From: Streptomyces xanthii
GTDB taxonomy: Bacteria > Actinomycetota > Actinomycetes > Streptomycetales > Streptomycetaceae
Assembly (NCBI RefSeq): GCF_014621695.1
Contig: NZ_CP061282.1
Coordinates: forward strand, 297,616 to 361,615
DNA: 64,000 nucleotides
Direction: 5' to 3'
Shown here: positions 44,308 through 53,896 of the stretch, in pieces
Position numbering within the stretch: the stretch's first letter is position 1
Layout: each line of letters begins with the position of its first letter
Translations under genes and position numbers: made by a program
Notes under the pieces: generated by a model
Told to the model about the DNA's origin: nothing
The model's input: the letters and a program-made list of their open reading frames with translations, nothing else
Database searches by the model: none

Positions 44308-45350
44308 AGCGTCCCCCGGGCCACGAGTTCCTCGGCGATCTGGAGGGCGTTGAGCGCGGCGCCGATCCGCAGGTTGTCGGCGACGACCCACAGCCAGAAC
44401 CCGCGCGGGTCGTGCGGGCTGACCCGGACTCGGCCGACGTGGACGTGGTCGGCCTCGGTGACGGTGCGCGGGGTGGGGAAGGCGCCCGGGACCTCGCGGT
44501 CGTGCACGGTGACCTCGGGGAGCGCGCCGAGCCGGGCGACCAGCTCGGCCCGGTCCACGGAGTCGTCGCACTCGACCCATGCGGCCTCGGAGTGGCTGTT
44601 GAGGACAGGGACCCGGACACAGGTGGTCGTCACGTCGAGATGGGGGAGGTCGAGGATCTTGCGGGACTCCTGGAGCATCTTCTGCTCCTCCATCGTGAAG
44701 CCGGAGTCCAGGAGTTCGTCGATGAAGGGCACGACGTTGAACGCGAGGGTCGGCCGGAACTCCGCCTGCGGTCCCGCGTCCGCCGGGTCGGCCAGCGCCG
44801 CGCGGGTGGCCTCGCGCAGCTCTGCCGTGCCGGAGTGCCCGCGGCCCGACGCGGCCTGATAGGTGCTCACGACCACCTTGCGCAGCCCCCACCGGTCCTC
44901 GACCGGGCGCAGCAGCCTGACCAGCGGGATGGTCGAGCAGTTGGGGTTGGCGACGATGCCGCTCGCGGGGCGCCGGGCCAGGAGGTCCGCGTTGACCTGC
45001 GGGACGACGAGCGGGGTCCGGGGGTCCATGCGGAAGGCGTTGGTGTTGTCGATGACCAGTGCGCCCCGGGCCGCGGCCTCGGGAGCCCACTTGCGGCTCA
45101 CGTCGGTGCCGGCGGAGAAGAACGCCAGGTCGGCATCGGCGAAGTCGAAGGTGTCGACGGGGCTCACGGGGTGGGCCACGCCGTCCACGTGCAGGGTGCG
45201 GCCCGACGAGCGCGGGGAGGCGAGCAGGTGGATCTCCCGGTAGCGGAAGGCTCGGTCCTCGATCAGCCGGATCAGGGTCTCGCCGACGGCTCCGGTCGCG
45301 CCGACCAGGGCGATCCGGGGGGCGCGGGGGTCGTGCGGGGTGTACGGCAT
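44304..45350 (-). CDS. Aspartate-semialdehyde dehydrogenase paralogue
   Basis: A 348-residue enzyme of usual Asd length. NADP motif is LVGATGAVGETL, catalytic Cys in VANPNCSTI, and RVPVLNSHSEAA carries the substrate-binding Arg and His. It reduces aspartyl-4-phosphate to the semialdehyde. With the kinase overlapping by 4 bp and a diaminobutyrate-type aminotransferase in the locus, it supplies a pathway-dedicated (methyl)aspartate semialdehyde. ATG at 45350. Confidence 0.92.
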   Translation of the reverse strand: MPYTPHDPRAPRIALVGATGAVGETLIRLIEDRAFRYREIHLLASPRSSGRTLHVDGVAHPVSPVDTFDFADADLAFFSAGTDVSRKWAPEAAARGALVIDNTNAFRMDPRTPLVVPQVNADLLARRPASGIVANPNCSTIPLVRLLRPVEDRWGLRKVVVSTYQAASGRGHSGTAELREATRAALADPADAGPQAEFRPTLAFNVVPFIDELLDSGFTMEEQKMLQESRKILDLPHLDVTTTCVRVPVLNSHSEAAWVECDDSVDRAELVARLGALPEVTVHDREVPGAFPTPRTVTEADHVHVGRVRVSPHDPRGFWLWVVADNLRIGAALNALQIAEELVARGTL

Positions 45351-45373
45351 CACAGGTCCCTTCGGTGTGCGGG

Positions 45374-46069
45374 TCAGCGCAGTACGGGCAGCAGGCGGCG
45401 CAGGGCGTCGGGCCGGGCTGTGACGGGCACGGCGTCGACGAAGTGCACGGCGGCGCCGACCGCGGCCGCCCCGGCGTCGGCGACCCGGTCGTCGCCGACC
45501 ATGGCGGTGTCGGCTCCGTGCAGATCGAGGAGGTCGAGGGCGGTGCGGAAGAGCTCGGGGTCCGGCTTCTGCACGCCGTGCTCGTACGAGAGCACGAAGG
45601 CGTCCACGTATCGGTCCAGGCCGTGCGCGCGGAAGACGGGGCGCAGGTCCCAGCCGATGTTGCTGACCACCGCGATGTCCACACCGGCACCGTGCAGGGT
45701 CGCGAGGACCTCGGCGGTGTCCGGATAGGGTTGCCAGGCCGGCGCGGTCATGTGCCGTGCGTAGAGCGCGTCGGTCAGCTCCGGCCAGGGCAGTCCCGTC
45801 GCCCGCAGGAGTCCCGTGTACGCCTGCCGGTGCCGGTCGGCGTCCAGGTCCCGCTCCCGCCACAGCCGCTCCAGCTCGGGGCCGACGCTGCGGGGGGCCG
45901 GGCCGCCGGGGACCGCTCCGACCTCGCGCAGCCGCCCGGCCCAGTGCCGCACCTCGTCGGCCGCGGCGCTCACGCGGGCCTCGGCGAGTACGGCGGTGAG
46001 CCATTCCTCGGCGCTCTCCAGATGGAAGAGCGTTCCTGAGAAGTCGAACATGCAGCCTTTGACGGGCAT
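45374..46069 (-). CDS. HAD family phosphatase
   Basis: A 231-residue HAD hydrolase. Motif I appears as MFDFSGTLF (the second Asp is replaced by Ser: DFSGT), motif II as IAVVSNIGWD, motif III Lys in GVQKPDPELF, and motif IV as MVGDDRVAD. The cap is helical. Enzymes of this group dephosphorylate small metabolites. It is 23 bp upstream of asd in the biosynthetic operon, so it may remove a phosphate from an intermediate; the DxS change makes activity uncertain. Confidence 0.82.
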   Translation of the reverse strand: MPVKGCMFDFSGTLFHLESAEEWLTAVLAEARVSAAADEVRHWAGRLREVGAVPGGPAPRSVGPELERLWRERDLDADRHRQAYTGLLRATGLPWPELTDALYARHMTAPAWQPYPDTAEVLATLHGAGVDIAVVSNIGWDLRPVFRAHGLDRYVDAFVLSYEHGVQKPDPELFRTALDLLDLHGADTAMVGDDRVADAGAAAVGAAVHFVDAVPVTARPDALRRLLPVLR

Positions 46070-46151
46070 GGGAGATCCTTCGTCGGCGGGGAGAGCAGGA
46101 CGGGGGAGCAGAACGGGGGGAACTGGGGAACTTGGCAGGGGAGCGGCGGGA

Positions 46152-47351
46152 TCAGAGCGGGGCGGGCGCGAAGCGGTCCAGGCGGCCGATGGGCTGCTGC
46201 GGATCCCAGCTCAGCCAGGGGATGTGGGCGTTGACGAGTTCGCCGTCCTCGCGCAGGACGGCGGCCGGCGGATGGTTCATGTGCAGCAGCGGGTCCGCGT
46301 AGGCGTCGAAGGCGGCCGCGAAGTCCATCCGGTACGCGAAGTCGGTGTCCTCGCCGCCCCAGCCCTCGTACCGCTCGTCCATGCCGCCGATCTGCCGGAA
46401 GACCCCCGCCCGCACCCAGACGCAGGCCCCCGGAGGCCGGCGCACCACGAAGCCGCGCACGTCCTGCGGGTCGGCCTGGGCGGCACCGTCGAGGACGCGC
46501 CGGCGCACGGCGTGTGCGGTGGACTCCGCCGTCATGCCGAGCATGTCCCGGTAGGTGAGGTGTCCGCCGGTGCCGCGGCGGCGCAGGCGGTCCACGTTGC
46601 GGGCCACGAAGTCGCGGTCGGTGAGCACGTCGGCGTCCAGGATGCAGATCACCTCGGCCTGTGCACCGGTGTGCGTCACGCCGGCGTTGACCGCCCAGGA
46701 CTTGTTGAACGTGTCCGGCTTGGGCGCGAAGAGGTAGTCGTCGGCGTACGGGGCGACGACCTCCCGCCAGCGCGGGTGCGCGTCGGACTCCACCACGGTG
46801 ACCCGGAACCGGTCGCGGGGGAAGGACTGGTCGCCGAGCGACAGGAGACAGGCGACCAGGTTGCGCGCGCGGACGCCGTCGGTGTCCCGGTCGCGGAAGG
46901 GGATCACGATGAGGACGGGGGCGTCCGGCGCGGCGGCGGGCGCGTGCCGTGGCCGCGTCGTGCGCAGTTCGTCGAGGGTGACCGGGCGTGCGGTGCCCGC
47001 GTGGTAGCGCTCGCCGAGGTGGTGTCCGAGGCGGTTGTCCCGCTCGGCCCGCCAGGCCGCGTCGAACAGGGCGGCCGTCGCGGGTGCGTGCGGGTCGGCC
47101 GCGCTGAGCGCGCCGACGAGGGTACGGTGGCGCGCCGGGTCCTCGGGTCGGTCGAGCAACTCCTGGGCGAGCGAGCGCAGTCGGGGCTCGGTGAGCCGGC
47201 GCGCGGCCTGCTCCACGTCCCGCAGCAGGGGGCGGTACTTCTCCCAGAAGAAGACGCAGCTGCGGCGGGATTCGGGGTCCGCGGCGACGACCAGACTGTC
47301 GGCCGCCGCGCGGGCGAGGACGAGGGGATCAGTGGGTCGGATGGCGGGCAT
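46152..47351 (-). CDS. Family 2-type glycosyltransferase
   Basis: A 399-residue protein. After about 130 helical residues comes a GT-A domain: VLIVIPFRDRDTDG, the metal-binding acidic motif CILDADVL, and the acceptor-site segment GGMDERYEGWGGEDTDFAYRM, typical of GT2/GT27-like enzymes. No membrane helix, so it acts in the cytoplasm. It overlaps the upstream exporter gene by 23 bp and is 82 bp before the HAD gene. It probably adds a sugar to the product. Confidence 0.85.
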   Translation of the reverse strand: MPAIRPTDPLVLARAAADSLVVAADPESRRSCVFFWEKYRPLLRDVEQAARRLTEPRLRSLAQELLDRPEDPARHRTLVGALSAADPHAPATAALFDAAWRAERDNRLGHHLGERYHAGTARPVTLDELRTTRPRHAPAAAPDAPVLIVIPFRDRDTDGVRARNLVACLLSLGDQSFPRDRFRVTVVESDAHPRWREVVAPYADDYLFAPKPDTFNKSWAVNAGVTHTGAQAEVICILDADVLTDRDFVARNVDRLRRRGTGGHLTYRDMLGMTAESTAHAVRRRVLDGAAQADPQDVRGFVVRRPPGACVWVRAGVFRQIGGMDERYEGWGGEDTDFAYRMDFAAAFDAYADPLLHMNHPPAAVLREDGELVNAHIPWLSWDPQQPIGRLDRFAPAPL

Positions 47352-48627
47352 CGCTGTCTCCGTTCATGACGTCTTCCTCGGGATGTGCGTCCTTCGTGGC
47401 GTGGTCGTGCGCAGGAGCCGCGAGGCCGGCCGCTTGTGGCGCGGCTCGTCCGGCGAAGGCGGTCATGAGGACCGCGGACAGCACGGCGAGCACGCTCACC
47501 AGGCCGAGGGCCGGGCGCAGCCCGATCGCTTCGGCGACGAACCCGATGAGCGGCGGCCCCATGAGCATGCCGATGCCGTTGATGCTGGAGACGTAGGTGA
47601 GGGACGGGCCGAACGCCGTTCCGCCGAGGGTGCCCGCGGTGGAGAAGACGACGGGCACGACCACGGACAGCCCGAGTCCCAGCACGGTGTACCCGATCAG
47701 GGCGAGGGTCGCGTCACCGGAGGCGAGCGCCAGGGCGAAGACCGTCCCGGCCGGTGCGGCGGCCCACACGACAGTGCGCAGGGCGCCCCATCGGGCCGTG
47801 AGGCCGTCCCCGGCCAGTCGGCCCACCGCCATGGCCACCGAGAACAGGGCGTAGCCGAGGGAGGCGAACCCGGTCGAGCGTCCCAGTTCCCCGTGCAGGT
47901 ACAGGGCGCTCCAGTCCGCGGCGGCTCCTTCACCGGCGGCCGCGCACAGTCCCGTGAAGGCCAGCAGCGTGAGGGGGAAGCGGAGCCGGCGCGGCACCCG
48001 GACCCACGTACGGGGAACCGCCTGAGCGCGCGCCGGGCGGGCGGGGGATGGCAGCAGGCGCGTTGTGGCGAGGGCAGCCAGGGCCCCGAGCACGACGGTC
48101 ACCAGCGCGAAGTGGGCGCGGGGGCTGAGGTCGTGCGCCGCGGCCAGCCCGCCGGCGAGCGCACCGACGAGCCCGCCGGCGCTGAAGGAGGCGTGCAGCG
48201 ACGACATGACCGGGCGTCCGCGCAGTCGCTCCAGTTCGACGCCGTGGGCGTTCATCCCGAGGTCGAGGAGCCCCATGCCCGCCCCGAACAGCAGGAGTGC
48301 GATCCCGAGCCCCGCCGCTCCGTCCACGAACGCCGGCGGGAGCAGCAGCAGGCAGGACAGCGCGGCTCCGGCCCGGGTGACGGGGACGGTTCCCGTCCGG
48401 GTGACCAGCTGGCCCGCGAGCTGTTTGGCGAGCAGCGCGCCCAGCGCGATGCCCAGCAGTGTCAGGCCGAGCACGCCGTTGCCCGCGCCGACCTGTTCCT
48501 TGACGGCGGGGACCCGGGAGGCCCAGGTGCCGAACAGGACGCCGTTGACGAAGAAGACCGCGGTGAGTCCGGCGCGGGCGGCGCGCAGCCGGGCGGGACT
48601 CGGAGGGGATGCTGGGGCGGGGACCAT
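47329..48627 (-). CDS. MFS exporter 1 of the biosynthetic locus
   Basis: A 432-residue twelve-helix MFS transporter of the sugar/metabolite efflux type. First helix is LTAVFFVNGVLFGTWASRVP, and LLFGAGMGLLDLGMNAHGV is the characteristic middle-helix text. A His/Asp-rich C-terminal tail is cytoplasmic. Start ATG at 48627. It heads the operon that runs to ATP-grasp A and lies downstream of the conserved site B. Likely product exporter or self-resistance. Confidence 0.87.
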   Translation of the reverse strand: MVPAPASPPSPARLRAARAGLTAVFFVNGVLFGTWASRVPAVKEQVGAGNGVLGLTLLGIALGALLAKQLAGQLVTRTGTVPVTRAGAALSCLLLLPPAFVDGAAGLGIALLLFGAGMGLLDLGMNAHGVELERLRGRPVMSSLHASFSAGGLVGALAGGLAAAHDLSPRAHFALVTVVLGALAALATTRLLPSPARPARAQAVPRTWVRVPRRLRFPLTLLAFTGLCAAAGEGAAADWSALYLHGELGRSTGFASLGYALFSVAMAVGRLAGDGLTARWGALRTVVWAAAPAGTVFALALASGDATLALIGYTVLGLGLSVVVPVVFSTAGTLGGTAFGPSLTYVSSINGIGMLMGPPLIGFVAEAIGLRPALGLVSVLAVLSAVLMTAFAGRAAPQAAGLAAPAHDHATKDAHPEEDVMNGDSDARHPTH

Positions 48628-48705
48628 GTCGTGACTCCGGCGGTGAGAAAGGGCGGAGAGTGCGCAGCGGTACGAGTCTTGCCGGGCGGCACGGCGGGTA
48701 CCTGG

Positions 48706-48742
48706 GACCTGCAGGAAGCAGAGGGCACGGTGCAGCAACCTG
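48706..48742. promoter_or_regulatory. Shared cluster motif, site B
   Basis: GACCTGCAGGAAGCAGAGGG continues with CACGGTGCAGCAACCTG. The blocks GCAGGAA, GAGGGC and CGGTG recur in the same order and spacing at site C. Site B lies 79-115 bp before the MFS exporter start. Confidence 0.6.
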
Positions 48743-48747
48743 AAACG

Positions 48748-50157
48748 TCAGGACGGTGAGGCGAGGGCCTCGGACAGGGCGGCGTGCAGGATGTCCGCCG
48801 CGATGCCGGCCTCGGCGGCGGTGCAGGTGAGCGGAGGCAGCAGACGCAGCACCGCGTCGTCCCGGCCGCCGAGTTCGATGACGAGGCCGCGGTGCAGCGC
48901 CGCCCGCTGTACCCGGCGCGCCAGTTCGGACTCGGGCCGGCCGGTGCCGGGGTCGGCGAGCTCGACACCGATCATCAGGCCGAGGCCTCGGACGTCGCTC
49001 ACCCGGGGCGTGAGTGCGCGCAGCTCGGCCAGCCGGTCGAAGAGCTGGGCGGAGCGCTCGCGCACGTTGGCGAGCACCCCGTCCCGGCGGAACACCTTCA
49101 GGGTCGCGACGCCCGCGGCGAAGGCGGCTTGGTTGCCGCGGAAGGTGCCGCTGTGCGCGCCGGGCTGCCACACGTCGAGGCGCTCGTCGTAGAGGATCAC
49201 CGCGGCGGGCAGCCCCAGTCCGCTGAGCGCTTTCGAGGCGACGACCACGTCGGGTTCGATCCCGTACTGCTCGAAGGCGAACCAGCTGCCGGTCCGTCCG
49301 CAGCCGGTCTGCACCTCGTCCACGATCAGCGGGATGTCCAGTTCCCGCGTCACGGCGCGCAGGCGCCGCACGAACTCGGGATCGGCGGGGATGACTCCGC
49401 CCTCGCCCTGGACGAGTTCGAGGACGACTGCCGCGGGCAGCGGTATGCCTCCGTTGGGGTCGGTGAGGGAACGCTCCAGCAGGCCTGCGCAGTTGACGGC
49501 GCAGGTGTCCCTGCGCAGACCGAGCGGGCAGCGGTGGCAGTGCGCGTACGGGAAGAAGTGCACGCCCGGCATCCGGCCCCCGACACCGGCCTGTTGCGCG
49601 ACCAGCCCGGTGACCGACAGGGTGGCGAGCGAGCTGCCGTGGAAGCCGCCCTGGAAGGTGACCACGTCCGTGCGCCCGGTGGCCGTCTTGCACAGTTTCA
49701 GCGCGGCCTCGACGGCGTTGGCTCCGGTCGGCCCGCAGAAGTGGATCTTGGTGCGGGTGCGCATCCGCTCGGGGAGCATCCCGAGCGTCAGCTCGGTGAA
49801 CTCGTCCTTGACGGGGGTGGGGAAGTCCAGGCCGTGGACCAACTCGTCCAGCTGGCGGTGGGCGGCGGCGAGGGGCTCGGGCGGGTTGTGCCCCAGCGGG
49901 AGGACGCCCGCTCCGCTGAGGAAGTCCAGGAACACGTTGCCGTCCAGGTCCTCCAGGAAGCTGCCCTGCGCCCGCCGGATCGCCAGGGGCAGGTGCCGGG
50001 GATAGGTGCGGGCGTTGGACTCGCGCAGCTCCTGCCGGGCGAGGAGTTCGGCACTGCGAGGGCCGGGGAGCGGGCCGCGCACGGACGGCACCCGGTGGGC
50101 CGGCCGGTCGGCCGGCTCCGGGTAGGCGCAGGCGGGCAGGCGGGTGGGCACGTTCAT
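48748..50157 (-). CDS. Diaminobutyrate-type class III aminotransferase
   Basis: A 469-residue PLP enzyme of the ornithine/diaminobutyrate aminotransferase family (EctB/DAT-like). PLP Lys is in [13 protein letters not shown], the phosphate site in [15 protein letters not shown], and the Cys-rich segment [15 protein letters not shown] is typical of the diaminobutyrate branch. It transfers an amino group from glutamate to aspartate semialdehyde, giving 2,4-diaminobutyrate, or the 3-methyl analogue if MutES feeds it. ATG at 50157 overlaps the upstream MFS gene by 4 bp. Confidence 0.9.
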   Translation of the reverse strand: MNVPTRLPACAYPEPADRPAHRVPSVRGPLPGPRSAELLARQELRESNARTYPRHLPLAIRRAQGSFLEDLDGNVFLDFLSGAGVLPLGHNPPEPLAAAHRQLDELVHGLDFPTPVKDEFTELTLGMLPERMRTRTKIHFCGPTGANAVEAALKLCKTATGRTDVVTFQGGFHGSSLATLSVTGLVAQQAGVGGRMPGVHFFPYAHCHRCPLGLRRDTCAVNCAGLLERSLTDPNGGIPLPAAVVLELVQGEGGVIPADPEFVRRLRAVTRELDIPLIVDEVQTGCGRTGSWFAFEQYGIEPDVVVASKALSGLGLPAAVILYDERLDVWQPGAHSGTFRGNQAAFAAGVATLKVFRRDGVLANVRERSAQLFDRLAELRALTPRVSDVRGLGLMIGVELADPGTGRPESELARRVQRAALHRGLVIELGGRDDAVLRLLPPLTCTAAEAGIAADILHAALSEALASPS

Positions 50158-51413
50158 GATCGGCTCCTTGCGGGGGAGGGTTCGGCGGCCTGGGAGGCGG
50201 GGAGTTCCGGGCCGCCGCGGGAACGGCGTCCGCGGGCGACGGCCGCGGCCAGGACCGTGACCGCGAGGGCCTGCGCGGCCGCGTAGAGCCAGAACTGACC
50301 GGCCCCGGCGCCGGAGTGGCCGGCGGCGTAGAGCTGGCCGCCGGCGATGCCGCTCAGCAGGGACCCGCCACCGAGCGCGAGACGCTGGCTGCCGACGGCG
50401 AACGCGGGCCGGCCCGGCACGGCTTTCAGCGCCTCCAGTTCGTTCTTCAGGAAGAGCACGCCCTCGCCCACGCTGATCGCCACCGTGCCGAGCAGCACCG
50501 GGGCGATCCCGGGACGTGACAGCGCGAGGAACCCGGCGGCCAGCGCGGGGAAGGCGATCAGGACGGCCGTGGCGTACCGGACGCGGCCGATCCAGCGGGC
50601 CGCCGGGGGCTGGCCGAGGACCACCAGGACGCTGTTGAGGATCAGCGCCGCACTGTAGAGCGCCGTCGAGTGGGTCGTGGTGACGAAGACACCCAGGTAG
50701 TTCTGGAAGTACCAGTAGATGTACGCGGTCGCGAGGGCGATCAGCGCCGGAGCGGTCAGAAAGGCCCGCCCCCAGTCGCCGCCGCGGTCCTCCCGCGGCG
50801 CGCCGTGCGCCGCCGCGGTGGCCGGCGCGGGCAGCAGGAGCAGGTGAGCCAGTGTCATCGCCGCGAACATCACCGCGACCACGACGAACACGAGCAGCGG
50901 CCGGCGGGAGATCAGCAGCCCCGACACCAGCGTCCCCAGGGCCATGCCCGAACTCAGGGCGGAGTTGTTCACCGACAGCAGGACGGGGCGGTGCTCGTCG
51001 GACACCTCCGACACCAGGTACGCCTTGTTCGCGGGGGAGTACAGGGTGTCGCCCAGTGCCGTGATCAGTACGGCGGCGACGGCGAGGGGAGGGCTGTCGA
51101 GGCCGGCCGCGAACAGGGCGAACCCCGCGGTCCGCACGGTCAGGCCCGTCACCATGGAGCGCTTGCAGCCGAGCCGTTCGGACACGAGCGCGCCGCCGAA
51201 CGCCCCGGCGAACTGGAGGCACGAAGTGACGCCGAGCAGCAGTCCGACCGGGCCCATGGCCATGCCGAGGCGTTCGTGCAGCAGGATCGCCAGGTACGGC
51301 AGAACCATGAAACTGCCCAGCGGCATGAGGAACGAGGTGACGAGCAGGAACCGCAGGGTCGCGGGAAGCCTCGTCACCTCGCCCCACAGCTCAGAACGAC
51401 GGGTACCAGACAT
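50154..51413 (-). CDS. MFS exporter 2 of the biosynthetic locus
   Basis: A 419-residue twelve-helix MFS transporter, MdtG/MdtH-like. Helix 1 region [22 protein letters not shown] and loop [16 protein letters not shown] are typical. It overlaps the aminotransferase by 4 bp and the upstream ATP-grasp C by 23 bp, so it is firmly within the operon. It probably exports the product; two exporters may handle intermediate and product or give resistance. Confidence 0.88.
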   Translation of the reverse strand: MSGTRRSELWGEVTRLPATLRFLLVTSFLMPLGSFMVLPYLAILLHERLGMAMGPVGLLLGVTSCLQFAGAFGGALVSERLGCKRSMVTGLTVRTAGFALFAAGLDSPPLAVAAVLITALGDTLYSPANKAYLVSEVSDEHRPVLLSVNNSALSSGMALGTLVSGLLISRRPLLVFVVVAVMFAAMTLAHLLLLPAPATAAAHGAPREDRGGDWGRAFLTAPALIALATAYIYWYFQNYLGVFVTTTHSTALYSAALILNSVLVVLGQPPAARWIGRVRYATAVLIAFPALAAGFLALSRPGIAPVLLGTVAISVGEGVLFLKNELEALKAVPGRPAFAVGSQRLALGGGSLLSGIAGGQLYAAGHSGAGAGQFWLYAAAQALAVTVLAAAVARGRRSRGGPELPASQAAEPSPARSRS

Positions 51414-52644
51414 CGCCGTCCTCGTACTCCACCCAGTAGGTGCGGGAGATCTCCTTCTTCACGCGCTCGGCGGCCGTGTGGTCCGGCACCCGCAGCCAGA
51501 TGAGTCCGGGGCGCCCGGCGGCGTTGTCGACGACGGGGTGCGGCACCTGTCCCGGCCGCACCGAGATCTCGAAGTCGTCGACTCCCTCGATCCCGCGCAG
51601 CAGTTCGGGATCGGCGGTGCGCCGGACCCGTCTGCTCGGCGGCACCAGGGACAGACACAGCCCCGCCGCCGTGTACGGCGGCAGGTGCGGCGGGGTGACG
51701 GGGGCCGCGCCCGGCAGCAGACTGCGCAGGATCGTGGCGACCTCGTCGACGCCCGTGGCGTGCTCGACCATCCGGAAGATCCGCATACCGCCGATCCGGG
51801 GCTGCGACTCGATGATCACCGGGCGGCCGTCGGCGGCGACCTTCACCTCCGTGTGCGTCAGGCCCCAGTCGTGGCCGACCGCGTCGAGAAAGGCGAGGAC
51901 GGTCCGGTGGATCTCCGGCAGCGGAGCGTCGTACGGGGGTGGCGGCGGCACGGCGATCTCCGTGATCGCCGGATTCGGGTGCGGGCACAGGACGCCGCAG
52001 GAGACGCCGGCGATGTGGTGCTCGCCGTCCACCGTGATGGTCTCGACGCTGTAGACCACGTCACCGGACACGAACTCCTCGGCCAGGTAAGGGCCTTCGC
52101 GCCAGAAGGCGGAGTCCGCCACCGCCTCGGCCAGCTCGGCCTCGGTGAGGATCTGGCGGACGCCCACGCTGCCCGAGCCGGACACGGGTTTGACGATCAG
52201 CGGCACGCCGTGACGCCCGGCGAAGGCCCGCAGTTCCTCCGCGTTCGCCACCCGGGCCCAGGCCAGGGCCAGTTCGGGCCGGTCGGCCAGGGCGGCACGC
52301 ATGAGGTCCTTGTAGTGGGTGAGTGCCGCCGTGCGCAGGCTCAGACCCCGGATGCCGAGCGCGTCGGCGACCACGGCCGAGCTCTCTGTGCCGAACTCTC
52401 CGAAGGAGACCGCGGCGTGGAGGGGGAGTTCCGTGTGGACGCGGCGGGCGGCGGCGAGCACGGCCGCGGTCCGGTCCGCCGGCATCTCCTCCACGAAGTG
52501 GCACCGTGCGAGGACTTCCCGGTCGCGGTCGGAGAACTCGTCGGTGCCGCCGATGAAGCTCACCTCGAACCCGAGCGCGAGCGCCGTCTCCAGCACCCCC
52601 GCCCAGCCGCTGAGCACCAGCAGGTGCGGTCGCCGCTCAGACAT
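51391..52644 (-). CDS. ATP-grasp ligase C
   Basis: A 417-residue carboxylate-amine ligase. ATP-grasp segments LIVKPVSGSGSVGVR, EEFVSGDVVYSVETI and the metal-binding VIIESQPRIGGMRI are intact; the C-terminal BL00235-like part ends VWYPSF. It resembles BacD-type L-amino-acid ligases. It overlaps ATP-grasp D by 8 bp and the MFS gene by 23 bp. It presumably joins amino acids in the product. Confidence 0.88.
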   Translation of the reverse strand: MSERRPHLLVLSGWAGVLETALALGFEVSFIGGTDEFSDRDREVLARCHFVEEMPADRTAAVLAAARRVHTELPLHAAVSFGEFGTESSAVVADALGIRGLSLRTAALTHYKDLMRAALADRPELALAWARVANAEELRAFAGRHGVPLIVKPVSGSGSVGVRQILTEAELAEAVADSAFWREGPYLAEEFVSGDVVYSVETITVDGEHHIAGVSCGVLCPHPNPAITEIAVPPPPPYDAPLPEIHRTVLAFLDAVGHDWGLTHTEVKVAADGRPVIIESQPRIGGMRIFRMVEHATGVDEVATILRSLLPGAAPVTPPHLPPYTAAGLCLSLVPPSRRVRRTADPELLRGIEGVDDFEISVRPGQVPHPVVDNAAGRPGLIWLRVPDHTAAERVKKEISRTYWVEYEDGDVWYPSF

Positions 52645-53896
52645 CCTCGTCGCCCTCCGTCCGGATGCGGAGCTCGCCCGCGGCGGACAGGGCGTTCTGC
52701 AGCGCCGTCTCGCTGGTGGCGCCCGTCGCCAGGAGTACCGCGACGCAGCCGTCCTGGTTCGTGACGGTGCGCACGCGGGTGCCGGGGGCCAGGCACGAGT
52801 GGAGCGTGGGCCCGCCCGGATGCGCGGCGAACGACTCCATCCCGTCGCAGCCCAGATGAACGCCCGGGCGCGGCGGGTAGAGCAGGATCTGGGCGACGCC
52901 GCGGCGCGGGACGAGCGGGGCGTCGAGCAGAGCGGGGCGACGGCGCAGCGCGAGGTCGACGAAGGCGGCGTACACGTTGATGTCGAAGGCCCGGGAGATC
53001 GCCTCCCCGACCAGGGCGCCGCCGAGACGGGGGTTGATCTCGACGACCTCGAAGCCGTCGTCCCCCATGATGAACTCGGTGTGGGCGAAGCCCTCGTCGT
53101 AGCCCACCGTCTTGAGGACCTGCTCGATCCACTGCTCGGCCTCCACCCGCGCGCGCTCCGGCAGCTGTACGGGGAAGGCGAGGGCCTCCTCACGGAAGGC
53201 CGGCGGTGCGGACATGATCCGGCTGTTGAGGCCGATCACCCGGGTCCGGCCCTGCCAGGTGAGGGTCTCGACGCTGTAGAGCGGGCCGGGGAAGTAGGGC
53301 TCGGCGGCCGGTGTACCCCGCAGGGTGCGGCTCCGCATCTCGGCGAGGACGCCGGTGAGTTCGTCCGGGGTGCGGGCCAGCCACACATGCTCGCTCGACG
53401 TGCCGGAGCTGTCCTTGACGATCAGGGGCAGCCCGACCCGGGAGGCCAGGGTGGCGGCGTCGTCCGCGTTGGTCACGGTCGAGCCGGCCGAGCGGGACAG
53501 GCCGTGCTCGAAGAGGCGGCGGCGCAGCCGTGCCTTGTCCCGCACCAGCCGTACGGCCTCGGGCGCCTGCCCGGGCAGGCCGAGGCGCTCGCGGGCGGCC
53601 TGGGCGACCAGACTCCAGGTGTCGGTGGTGCTGAGCAGTCCGGCCAGGTCGCCGATGGCCCGGGCCGCCGCGACGACCTGCGCGGCGTCGTAGGTGTCGA
53701 CGTCGTGCACGACGAGGTGCGGGCTGTCGGCGTCGATGCGGGCGAGCTCGTGCGCGTACTCGCCGCGGTCACCGGTCAGGAGATGCACGGTGAGCCCTGC
53801 CTGCGCGGCGGCGGCCACCAGTCGGCCCAGTCCGAACTGGAGCCATTCCAGGGCGATGAGATTCCGCCCCGGTGTCGCGGGGACCGAGGTGCTCAC
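52637..53896 (-). CDS. ATP-grasp ligase D
   Basis: A 419-residue ATP-grasp ligase. Pre-grasp domain IALEWLQFGLGRLVAAAAQAG, nucleotide strand LIVKDSSGTSSEHVW, and metal-binding EVVEINPRLGGALVG. Similar to C in layout but only distantly in sequence, so the two are likely to have different substrates. ATG at 53896 overlaps the PLP enzyme stop by 4 bp. Confidence 0.88.
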   Translation of the reverse strand: MSTSVPATPGRNLIALEWLQFGLGRLVAAAAQAGLTVHLLTGDRGEYAHELARIDADSPHLVVHDVDTYDAAQVVAAARAIGDLAGLLSTTDTWSLVAQAARERLGLPGQAPEAVRLVRDKARLRRRLFEHGLSRSAGSTVTNADDAATLASRVGLPLIVKDSSGTSSEHVWLARTPDELTGVLAEMRSRTLRGTPAAEPYFPGPLYSVETLTWQGRTRVIGLNSRIMSAPPAFREEALAFPVQLPERARVEAEQWIEQVLKTVGYDEGFAHTEFIMGDDGFEVVEINPRLGGALVGEAISRAFDINVYAAFVDLALRRRPALLDAPLVPRRGVAQILLYPPRPGVHLGCDGMESFAAHPGGPTLHSCLAPGTRVRTVTNQDGCVAVLLATGATSETALQNALSAAGELRIRTEGDEDV